This document shows, piece after piece, positions 33,932-39,939 of a DNA stretch of 39,939 nucleotides. Position 1 is the stretch's first letter. The number at the start of each line of letters is the position of its first letter. The notes beneath the pieces were generated by a model. The model had not been told where the DNA came from, ran no database searches, and saw only the letters and a program-made list of their open reading frames with translations. The DNA comes from CAYYNP01 sp964472545 (GTDB lineage Bacteria; Planctomycetota; Planctomycetia; Pirellulales; Thermoguttaceae). The stretch lies in NCBI GenBank assembly GCA_964472545.1, contig CAYYNP010000055.1:1-39939 (forward strand), in the 5' to 3' direction. A program made the translations under genes and the position numbers.

Positions 33932-34618
33932 ATGCGATCGATCGTCACCTGCGTCGGGGTTTTTCTGGTGGCCTGCTTGTGCCAGACAACCGCCAGCGGG
34001 GACATGCTCTACGACTGGGACGGCGACCCGGCCGGCACGCTGCAAGTGCAGTCCGACCCGAACGACTATGCCGGTTCCGACACGCGAGAGATCACCGCGG
34101 TGATGTACGCCCGGGACGCCGACACGCACTACTTCCGCATGGATCTGGCGGCCGCCCCGGCGTTGAACGATGCGGCGTCGGAATACGCGATCCAAATCGA
34201 CTCGATGGCCGGCGGGGGCCATTCGGGCAACAGCAACTACATCGCCAACAACCTGGTCGACATTGATCAGTTGGTTATGTCGCACTACTCGGCTGGCGGT
34301 GGGCTATACACGGACCATCACCGCCACAATTTCACTCCGCCGGCCGGCGTTGATAAAGAGGACCTGGTCGACATCGGCGGCACGGTCGACAACACCGAAG
34401 ACGGCGGCAGAACGCTTCAATGGGCCGTTCCCTTCGGTAGCCTCGAGCCCGGACCGTTCAGGATCTACGGCGCCACGCTGAATCTTGGCGAGCCCAGCAC
34501 GTACGACATCACGATCACGCCCATCCAAGCCGCGGCGATCCCCGAGCCCGGCACGTGTGTCTTGCTGAGCATCGGTTTGATCTTCGCCGGTGTGTGTCGA
34601 CTGCGGCGGCGAAGCTAG
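33932..34618 (+). CDS. PEP-CTERM sorting-domain protein
   Basis: 228 residues. Signal peptide about 1-23 (SIVTCVGVFLVACLCQTTASG). The C-terminus (203-228) is a complete PEP-CTERM signal: IPEPGTC, a hydrophobic segment (VLLSIGLIFAGV) and RLRRRS. Such proteins are sorted by exosortase to the cell surface or matrix; no exosortase is in the window. The middle part is rich in Asp/Gly/Asn and probably beta-sandwich. AGGAAGAAGTC directly before ATG 33932 is a strong ribosome site, and a terminator follows. Its role in the envelope is unknown. Confidence 0.92.
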   Translation: MRSIVTCVGVFLVACLCQTTASGDMLYDWDGDPAGTLQVQSDPNDYAGSDTREITAVMYARDADTHYFRMDLAAAPALNDAASEYAIQIDSMAGGGHSGNSNYIANNLVDIDQLVMSHYSAGGGLYTDHHRHNFTPPAGVDKEDLVDIGGTVDNTEDGGRTLQWAVPFGSLEPGPFRIYGATLNLGEPSTYDITITPIQAAAIPEPGTCVLLSIGLIFAGVCRLRRRS

Positions 34619-34653
34619 GCCGCGTAGCAAGCAACCAATCGAAGCGCTTCTCA

Positions 34654-34682
34654 GGGCTGCCGCGCAGGCAGCCCATTTTTCT
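34654..34682 (+). terminator. Rho-independent terminator after the PEP-CTERM gene
   Basis: Perfect arms GGGCTGCC (34654-34661) and GGCAGCCC (34667-34674) with a 5-base loop, followed by ATTTTTCTT. It lies 36 bases after the stop codon. Confidence 0.85.
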
Positions 34683-34740
34683 TGTTGCGGCAGCCCCCAA
34701 ACGGTGACTCTTCGACTCTTCCCGCTGCATTGGGGCCGAT

Positions 34741-35274
34741 TCACTCGTGGGCCAATTCGTCGAGCAGCCGTTGCCAAAGGGCGTCGAGCGATTGGGGAAC
34801 GACTTTCACCCCGGCCGTCGAGGGCATGAAGTTGGTGTCGCCGTTCCAGCGTGGAACGATGTGCCAGTGGAGGTGGCCCGGCAGCCCGGCCCCGGCGGCC
34901 GCTCCCAGATTCAGCCCCACGTTGAACCCATGGGCGCCAAGCACTTGCTCCAGGAGCCCGGTCATTCTCGTAATCGTTTGCACCGATTCGAGTTGCGTCG
35001 GTGCATCCAACTCGTCCAATCGGGCCAGGTGGCGTTTGGGGGCGACCAGCAAATGGCCGTTGTTGTACGGATAGCGGTTCATCACCGTGATGCAGTGTTC
35101 ACGCCGCTCGACGACCCAGCGCGGCCGGTCCACGGTCTCGGCCACGTATTGGCAGAGGAAACAGTCCGGCTCGGACCCCGGCAGGAATCGCCTCGACGAT
35201 TCGTCCGGTTCCGGCTCATCCTCGCCTTGGAGGTAGGCCAGCCGCCACGGGGCCCAAATCAACTCGTGTGTCAC
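34741..35274 (-). CDS. HIT-family hydrolase/phosphorylase (Ap4A-type)
   Basis: 177 residues. The catalytic triad motif HLHWHIVPRW is at 134-143 (His134, His136, His138). Cys38 and Cys41 with downstream His residues form the zinc-type site seen in bacterial HIT proteins close to Ap4A phosphorylase. It cleaves dinucleoside polyphosphates or nucleoside phosphoramidates. It starts with GTG at 35274 with AAGGGAG upstream. Convergent to the PEP-CTERM gene. Confidence 0.92.
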   Translation of the reverse strand: MTHELIWAPWRLAYLQGEDEPEPDESSRRFLPGSEPDCFLCQYVAETVDRPRWVVERREHCITVMNRYPYNNGHLLVAPKRHLARLDELDAPTQLESVQTITRMTGLLEQVLGAHGFNVGLNLGAAAGAGLPGHLHWHIVPRWNGDTNFMPSTAGVKVVPQSLDALWQRLLDELAHE

Positions 35275-35750
35275 GGAGATGCTCCCTTGCTGGGTTGCGT
35301 TTCGTGACTGAAGTCTAGGCTATTTAGCGGTTTAGAGCAAGCGGAGCCGGCCGGCGCTGCGACGGCCGGCAGCAAAGAAGAGGGCCCGGCTGACCGTGCG
35401 GGCGGTCAATCGGACCCTGAGACCGTAGCGAAGGGACCCTGAAAAACTGGCTACTCCCGAATTGGGTCGTACTGCCGCGGAGTGAGCGGCCATGCCTAAG
35501 ATTCACGGGCTGCAATCGTAAGACGCTTGGCCCCGGCAATGCGGGAGTGCCTGGGGCCGGTTGGGTCGGAGATGGGCTCCTTTCTGCCGCGAACAAATGC
35601 AGTTGCCGTGCCAAACGTTGCCCGATGGTGGTTGACAACCGTCAGGAATCGCATAAGTCAATATCTATCAACGACTTGAGGATTCTTGTCGGCCGTTGGT
35701 GCGGCCGTGTAGAAAAGGCACAGCCCTGTAAGGCTTACAATGTGCCGGAT
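35275..35750. other. Gene-poor stretch upstream of the HIT gene
   Basis: 476 bases. Hairpins occur at 35346-35370 (GCCGGCCG arms, 9-base loop) and 35529-35558 (GGCCCC arms). A 104-codon minus-strand frame has no ribosome site and reads like noise. A sigma-54-like site lies at 35598-35614. Confidence 0.5.
35598..35614 (-). promoter_or_regulatory. Sigma-54-like site on the minus strand
   Basis: Minus strand reads TTGGCACG-GCAA-CTGCA, nearly the same word as the amtB promoter. The next gene in that direction is the HIT gene, more than 320 bases away, so its target is unclear. Confidence 0.3.
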
Positions 35751-36203
35751 CTAATCCCACGAATGCCGAAGATCCTTCAGCCCGCTCAGCAGGCTGGTGG
35801 TCATCGCCAGGAAGACGTTGCGCACGGTCTCGAACTCGCGATCCTCGGCCTGACAGAAGATCGTGTAGGTTGCCGGGCCGATGCGAAGTGCGCGTATTTG
35901 CGCGGTGTTGGTAAGATCTAGCGCGAAGAAGTTCAGGTCCCTTCCCACCATCGCGTGGCCGGCCACCGACTCGTGGGCCTCTTCGCAGTCGACCTCGCCG
36001 TATTCTTCCCGCATGGCGGCGACGGCCCCCTCGGCGAGCTGGTCCGGATCGGCCGATTCCGGGTGGACGGCCACCGTCCAGAAGGCCCCGCCGGGACTGT
36101 AGACCGTTACCGAACGGCGGCCCGCCCGGGCGTCTTCTTCATCCAGAGTCCAGTTGTCCGGATACTGGAAGGAGATTCCGAGTTTGGAGAATTCTGCCGG
36201 CAT
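35751..36203 (-). CDS. Conserved-type hypothetical protein
   Basis: 150 residues, not assigned. It reads like a small soluble alpha/beta protein of the PsbP/DUF1795-like kind: LGISFQYPDNWTLDEEDA, VTVYSPGGAFWTVAVHP, then a long helix (DQLAEGAVAAMREEYGEVD) and strands ending FCQAEDREFETVRNVFLAM. This type of 'FxYPxxW' start occurs in lipoprotein-like domains, but here there is no signal peptide. Ribosome site weak. Divergent from the TPR gene. Confidence 0.7.
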   Translation of the reverse strand: MPAEFSKLGISFQYPDNWTLDEEDARAGRRSVTVYSPGGAFWTVAVHPESADPDQLAEGAVAAMREEYGEVDCEEAHESVAGHAMVGRDLNFFALDLTNTAQIRALRIGPATYTIFCQAEDREFETVRNVFLAMTTSLLSGLKDLRHSWD

Positions 36204-36308
36204 GATGCAGCCACAGCGTCGATATTCGAGACTTCAGGTATCCTAGCAGACGGCGGAAGGGGCCGGAAGGTGCGGGCCGTTCAGCAGAGCCCAAGGACCG
36301 ATTTGCCG

Positions 36309-36337
36309 TTGACACGACGACGCATTTGGGCGATAAG
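36309..36337 (+). promoter_or_regulatory. Candidate sigma-70 promoter of the TPR lipoprotein gene
   Basis: TTGACA (36309-36314), 17-base spacer, GATAAG (36332-36337), 65 bases before ATG 36403. The -35 is perfect; the -10 matches four of six. Confidence 0.45.
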
Positions 36338-36402
36338 CCGACGATACTGGTGGCGTTTGCGCACAGCGCAGCCCTGCGACGGTCTACTCGAACGACTCAA
36401 TC

Positions 36403-37302
36403 ATGCGGCCATCGAAGATCCTCCTAATCACCATTGCCGCATTGGCTCCCGCGGTATCGGGCTGCCGGTGGCTGGGGGCCGAGCGGCTGGCGATGGAGTC
36501 GCGCGCCGAGTCGCGACAGCTCACACAACGGGGTATCGCGGCGGTGGAACGGGGCGAACATCGCCGGGCGGACGTCCTGCTGGCCCAGGCCGTGGAAGCC
36601 TGCGAGGGCGACCCGGAGGCCCGGCGCCACTGGGCCGAATCGCTGTGGCGCCGCGGCAGCCGTAGCGAGGCGATTGCGCAGATGGAGGAGGCCGTCCGGT
36701 TGGACGAGGAGGACGCGACGCTGCAGGTTCTCCTGGCCGAAATGTACCTCTCGCGAGGCCAGATGGAACGCGCCCGGCGGAGTGCGGAACGGGCCATCGA
36801 TCTGAATCCGAAACTGGCTTCGGCCTGGGCCATCCGCGGCCGGGTGATGTGCGGCACCGGGCAGTTCGATCAGGCGTTGGCCGATTTCCACCGGGCTTTG
36901 GGCTACGACTCCGGCGACGGCGAGGTGTTGCTGCAAATTGCCTTGCTGCACCAGCAGGCGAATCGTCCGCAACAGGCCTTGGTCACCCTGCACACGCTGG
37001 CCGACACCTACTCGCCGGGCGAGGAGCCTCAGGAGGTTTTGCAGTTGACGGCAGCGGCCTATGTGGCGCTGGGTCGCTATGAGGAGGGTGTCGAGAGCCT
37101 TCAAGCGGCGATCGCGGCGGCCGACGCCACGCCGGACATCTACCTCCAGCTCGCCGAAGCCCAACTCGGGGCCGGACGACCCGCCGAAGCGGCCGCCGCA
37201 GCCCGGCAGACCCTGGCACTCTCGCCCGATCACGCCCCCGCTCGAGCGCTGCTCGCTCGCCTTCAGGCCCCCACGCAGCCCCACGGGCCCATGCGGCGCT
37301 GA
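36403..37302 (+). CDS. TPR-repeat lipoprotein
   Basis: 299 residues. A lipoprotein signal ends at AVSGC with Cys21 as the lipid-bearing residue. From about 40 to 290 it is a run of tetratricopeptide helices (for example AIAQMEEAVRLDEEDATLQVLLAEMYLSRG, ALADFHRALGYDSGDGEVLLQIA), about seven repeats. It is likely a membrane-anchored scaffold for protein complexes. The 3' end, including TGA, is part of a 17-bp tandem duplication. The GT39-like gene begins 88 bases later and may be co-transcribed. No clear Shine-Dalgarno. Confidence 0.88.
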   Translation: MRPSKILLITIAALAPAVSGCRWLGAERLAMESRAESRQLTQRGIAAVERGEHRRADVLLAQAVEACEGDPEARRHWAESLWRRGSRSEAIAQMEEAVRLDEEDATLQVLLAEMYLSRGQMERARRSAERAIDLNPKLASAWAIRGRVMCGTGQFDQALADFHRALGYDSGDGEVLLQIALLHQQANRPQQALVTLHTLADTYSPGEEPQEVLQLTAAAYVALGRYEEGVESLQAAIAAADATPDIYLQLAEAQLGAGRPAEAAAAARQTLALSPDHAPARALLARLQAPTQPHGPMRR

Positions 37303-37319
37303 GGCCCATGCGGCGCTGC
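37286..37319 (+). repeat. 17-bp duplication across the TPR gene stop codon
   Basis: GGCCCATGCGGCGCTGA (37286-37302) contains the stop codon and is repeated at 37303-37319 with the last base changed to C. The second copy lies outside the gene. Confidence 0.95.
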
Positions 37320-37390
37320 GGAAGGTATGCTTTCTTCGGAGGCCCGCAGGGACGGGTGCCTCCGTGCTCCCCCATACGCAGTAATCGCCG

Positions 37391-39043
37391 ATGGTTCCCG
37401 ACCCACCCGACATACACACACGCCGGCCCTCGGCAACGACCTGCCTGGCCATGGTCAGTGCGCTGGCGATGGTCCTGGTGGCGGTTTGGTTTCGTGGGCG
37501 GTCGCTGGAGAACATCCCGGGAACCAACGGCGACGAGGCGTGGTACGGGGTGCAAGCGCTGGAGGTCCTCGCCGAGGGGGAATTCCGCCTCCGCACACCG
37601 ACCGGCAACCCGGTCAATCTGTTCTTCCTGGGGCCCGCCGTGTTGCTGCACGCCTGGCTTCCCCCTTCGATGGCCCTGTTGCGGCTGGTGTCCGTGCTCA
37701 GCGGGATCGCCATGCTGGGGATCAACTGGCTGTTCTGTCGATGGGTCTTCGATCGCCGCACGGCGGTGGTTTCCACGGTCTTGCTGGCCGTCCTGCCGAT
37801 CAACATCGCGTATAGCCGCTTCGCTTGGGACGCCAGCCAATCGGTTGCGGCCACGTTGCCGGTGGTCTATCTCTCGCTGGCGGCGGTACGCTTCGGGCAA
37901 TGGCGAGGCCGGCTGCTGGCCGCGGCCGTGGTGGCCGAAGTCGCCGCTTGCCTGGTCCATCCCACCAACCTGCTAGCCGGCGCGGCGATCGTGGCCGCAG
38001 CGGTCGCGTGCATTGATCGGCAGCGCGCACGGCGGATCGCCGTGCGGATTGTGTCCGATCGGCGGATGCTCACCGGCGTTGCCATGGCACTCCTGCTGAC
38101 GTGCGCCGCGGCGATTTGTTGGCTACAGACCGACGGGGCCGCACGATTCACCGGCCGATTGGGCGACCCGCGGGAGTTGATCCACCCCCGAGCGGCGCCG
38201 CATTTCTCGGTCCTTTACGCGCGGCTCTTCACCGGCGCAACCGTCTATCAGTACATCCCCGGCTCGCGTTCGTGGCTGCAATGGCCCGGCATCCGCGGGG
38301 CGGAGGGTTGGGGCGTCGACGTGGCGCTGTTCTGGGCGCTGGTCGCAGCCGCCGTGTGGTGGCTCTGGCGGTCGTGGAAGATGGCCGGGCGCAGAGAGGA
38401 TCGGGTGTTGCTCGCCGCGTGGGCGTTCGGGCTGGCGGCCTTCCTGCTGACCGCCGGCACGCACGCCATGACACCGGGCTGGGAACGATTTGCGATCTGC
38501 CTGATCGCCCCGGCCGTCGTCTTACTGTCGCGCGGCGCGGCGCTGTTTGCCGAGGCACGGGCCGGTCCGCGGCGGCTGGGCCTGATCGGTGCTTCGCTGC
38601 TGGGCTGGTTCGTGTTGGCCGATTTCCACCAGCACTACTTCGCCTTCATCGAGCAGACCGGCGGACGTTCGCACGCCACCTTCCGCACGGCGGCGGTCGA
38701 GCCGAAACAGGCCGCGCTGCAGACGATCCTCAATCAACGCGCGCTCGAGCAGCCTGCACCCGCCGAAACCACCTGGGTCGTGGCCGGCGCGTGGTGGAAC
38801 TACTGGCCCTTGCGATATCGGGCCACCGCCGAAGAGAACCTCCGCGTGGTCACACCGCAGCAAGCCGCCGCCGCCACCGGCTTCGAGCATGCGTTGCAGC
38901 AGGGCCGCGTGTGGTTCGTGGAGTTTCCCGATAGCCGGGCGTTGGCCGACGCCCGGGCAACGCTCACGGGACGCGAGGTGCGGCAATGGGATTTTCGGGA
39001 CTTTGGCGGGCGTCCGGCCGTCTGCCTGCTGCACGGCCGTTAG
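37391..39043 (+). CDS. GT39/ArnT-like (GT-C) membrane glycosyltransferase
   Basis: 550 residues, inner membrane, with roughly ten TM segments. After TM1 (about 20-36) the first loop carries Asp48-Glu49 in NGDEAWYG, the acidic pair used by GT-C enzymes that take sugars from lipid-phosphate donors. Then LLRLVSVLSGIAMLGINWLF and ILLAVLPINIAYSRFAWDASQS match the PMT_2/GT39 pattern. A soluble C-terminal domain spans about 430-550. It may glycosylate a surface protein, lipid A-like lipid or polymer. No ribosome site precedes ATG 37391. Its stop TAG is within the target duplication of a downstream MITE. Confidence 0.85.
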   Translation: MVPDPPDIHTRRPSATTCLAMVSALAMVLVAVWFRGRSLENIPGTNGDEAWYGVQALEVLAEGEFRLRTPTGNPVNLFFLGPAVLLHAWLPPSMALLRLVSVLSGIAMLGINWLFCRWVFDRRTAVVSTVLLAVLPINIAYSRFAWDASQSVAATLPVVYLSLAAVRFGQWRGRLLAAAVVAEVAACLVHPTNLLAGAAIVAAAVACIDRQRARRIAVRIVSDRRMLTGVAMALLLTCAAAICWLQTDGAARFTGRLGDPRELIHPRAAPHFSVLYARLFTGATVYQYIPGSRSWLQWPGIRGAEGWGVDVALFWALVAAAVWWLWRSWKMAGRREDRVLLAAWAFGLAAFLLTAGTHAMTPGWERFAICLIAPAVVLLSRGAALFAEARAGPRRLGLIGASLLGWFVLADFHQHYFAFIEQTGGRSHATFRTAAVEPKQAALQTILNQRALEQPAPAETTWVVAGAWWNYWPLRYRATAEENLRVVTPQQAAAATGFEHALQQGRVWFVEFPDSRALADARATLTGREVRQWDFRDFGGRPAVCLLHGR

Positions 39044-39140
39044 TGCCTGTCCGGAAACAACTTCGTCCGCTTCATGGTAGCCATCACACTCCGTGTGATG
39101 ATTCGCCCAAAAAACTGCGAAGCTGTTTCCGGACAGGCTC
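39044..39140. mobile_element. 97-bp MITE with TTAG target-site duplication
   Basis: Terminal arms GCCTGTCCGGAAACAACTTCG (39045-39065; 20 of 21 bases match the right arm at 39118-39138) flank a central hairpin CATCACAC-TCC-GTGTGATG (39082-39100). TTAG occurs directly before (39040-39043) and after (39141-39144). TTAG/CTAG-type 4-bp duplications are typical of IS5-like transposases, so a non-autonomous IS5-group element is likely. It has no coding capacity. Confidence 0.85.
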
Positions 39141-39320
39141 TTAGCCCACGCTGCTCACCAGCCGGGGCCCGTCAGAAGCCGCCTTTTCGCTTCGCCCGTC
39201 ACGGCCGGTGCGACCGGTTTGACCACGGCCAGATTGCATACTAGGTTTTCTTGGGCCAGGCAGTTTGCGCGCACGCCGAAAAACGTCCTGCCCGATTGCA
39301 AGCTACGATTGACAGAGACG

Positions 39321-39380
39321 GGGCACACACGGGCGGGGCACACACGGGTGGGGCACACACGGGCGGGGCACGCACGCCAG
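39321..39380. repeat. 15-bp tandem repeat, 4 copies
   Basis: Four head-to-tail units of GGGCACACACGGGCG start at 39321, 39336, 39351 and 39366; the second has one change and the last is degenerate. The array lies 30 bases before the small protein gene at 39410. Confidence 0.95.
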
Positions 39381-39409
39381 GTTCACATATATCCGAGAGG
39401 CACCGAGAC

Positions 39410-39646
39410 ATGTCGCAAGCAATGGGCGCCGCCGCCGAGCCGTTCGTCGATCGTCGCAGCCACGCGCGGGAGGGTCGATCCCCGTTGCGCGAACGCCGCC
39501 AGTTCACCAACTCGCACACCGACCTCACCCCCGACGCCGAAGAACTCGCCCGGGCCATCGACGAATACAAGCTGCGACACCGCCGTCGGTTCATCACCTA
39601 CGAAGAGATGCACTCGGTGATCACGTCGCTGGGGTATCATAAGTAG
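39410..39646 (+). CDS. Small conserved planctomycete-type protein
   Basis: 78 residues. The second half ERRQFTNSHTDLTPDAEE followed by LARAIDEYKLRHRRRFITYEEM and ending VITSLGY is a strongly patterned helical sequence that I recall from small conserved planctomycete proteins of unknown function. ATG 39410 is preferred: GAGAGG lies about 12 bases upstream, and the open frame farther left passes through the tandem repeat. Highly charged, cytoplasmic, no known partner. Confidence 0.75.
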   Translation: MSQAMGAAAEPFVDRRSHAREGRSPLRERRQFTNSHTDLTPDAEELARAIDEYKLRHRRRFITYEEMHSVITSLGYHK

Positions 39647-39694
39647 CCTGCGACGGGGCAACCTCTTGGGCGAGAAACTCGTTGCTGCTGTTGC

Positions 39695-39913
39695 CTAAAG
39701 CGACAGCACGAATTCTACCAACTCGTCCACCTGCCTGCCGGTAAGCTTCTCGACGTTGCCGTGCTTGCCCTTGGTGAGCAACTCCTTGATGGTAGTGAAG
39801 TGCCCATCGTGCATGTACGGGGCGGTCCGCCAGCATTCGATCAGCGTGGGCGTGTCGAACGCGTCGCGGCGGTAGTCATACTCTCCTCTGTTTTGTTTCA
39901 ACGGGTTTGGCAC
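39695..39913 (-). CDS. Cytochrome c peroxidase/MauG-like protein, C-terminal fragment
   Basis: About 72 residues of the C-terminal haem domain. RRDAFDTPTLIECWRTAPY, MHDGHFTTIKELL and TGRQVDELVEFVLSL are the usual ending of dihaem cytochrome c peroxidase-like proteins; the Met in APYMHDG is the axial haem ligand. The rest, including both CxxCH motifs, lies beyond the window. The frame passes the right terminal repeat and meets TAG at 39929-39931, so the true gene is cut at the repeat. The GTG at 39913 is not the real start. Confidence 0.75.
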   Translation of the reverse strand: MPNPLKQNRGEYDYRRDAFDTPTLIECWRTAPYMHDGHFTTIKELLTKGKHGNVEKLTGRQVDELVEFVLSL

Positions 39914-39939
39914 AAAACCGTGGTCCAGCTAAGCAACAG
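39889..39939. repeat. Right copy of 51-bp terminal inverted repeat
   Basis: Exact reverse complement of bases 1-51. It overlaps the broken end of the cytochrome c peroxidase-like gene, where the reading frame reads LDHGFVPNPLKQN before joining normal family sequence. Confidence 0.95.

Noticed and set aside
35324..35638. 104-codon minus-strand frame upstream of the HIT gene
   Set aside because: No ribosome site, Pro/Arg/Ser-rich noise, spans two hairpins.
1..39939. Whole window as a large transposon bounded by inverted repeats
   Set aside because: It holds core genes such as glnD, glnB and amtB, has no transposase or integrase, and the repeats coincide with the ends of the sequence and cut genes.

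Overview
The window is about 40 kb of GC-rich bacterial DNA. It is most likely from a planctomycete, probably of the Pirellulales type. The evidence is a signal-peptide sulfatase, a twin-arginine Gfo/Idh oxidoreductase, a PEP-CTERM protein, a small protein ending in RRRFITYEEM and a typical GlnD/P-II/Amt set. I see no rRNA, tRNA or CRISPR. Both ends carry the same 51-bp sequence in opposite orientation, and a gene is cut off at each end, so the window looks like a complete assembly contig rather than a natural unit.

Left third (1-21.5 kb): a biosynthetic locus. On the plus strand are a truncated formyltransferase and a methyltransferase. On the minus strand a three-gene set follows: RND/MMPL exporter, ketopantoate-reductase-like enzyme and ATP-grasp ligase. 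Diverging from the exporter is a tightly overlapping six-gene plus-strand operon: a fatty acyl-AMP ligase fused to an ACP, a complete fully reducing type I PKS (KS-AT-DH-ER-KR-ACP-TE), a GH3-type acyl-amido synthetase, an NAD-dependent epimerase/dehydrogenase, an enolase-superfamily epimerase/cycloisomerase and an alpha/beta hydrolase. My working model is that a fatty acid is activated and loaded, extended by malonyl units, released by the thioesterase, re-activated by GH3 and joined to an amine or amino acid, then epimerised or otherwise tailored and exported. I do not recognise this combination as a characterised pathway. It is the best candidate here for an undescribed system.

Middle (21.5-27.1 kb): a VTT/DedA-type membrane protein, a decayed REP-associated (Y1) transposase remnant, and then on the minus strand amtB, glnB and glnD. 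A near-consensus sigma-54 site sits in front of amtB, so ammonium uptake and its signalling enzymes form one nitrogen-control locus.

Right third (27.5-39.9 kb): ordinary planctomycete accessory genes. These are a sulfatase, a Gfo/Idh oxidoreductase, an unrecognised proline-linker protein, a class I release-factor-like GGQ protein, an SDR, a PEP-CTERM protein with a clear terminator, a HIT hydrolase, a TPR lipoprotein, a GT39-like membrane glycosyltransferase, a 97-bp MITE with a TTAG target duplication, a small conserved protein and the C-terminus of a dihaem cytochrome c peroxidase-like protein.

Short tandem duplications of 15-18 bp recur throughout, inside proteins (FAAL, PKS, GH3, RND, TPR end) and between genes. 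Most are multiples of three when inside genes.
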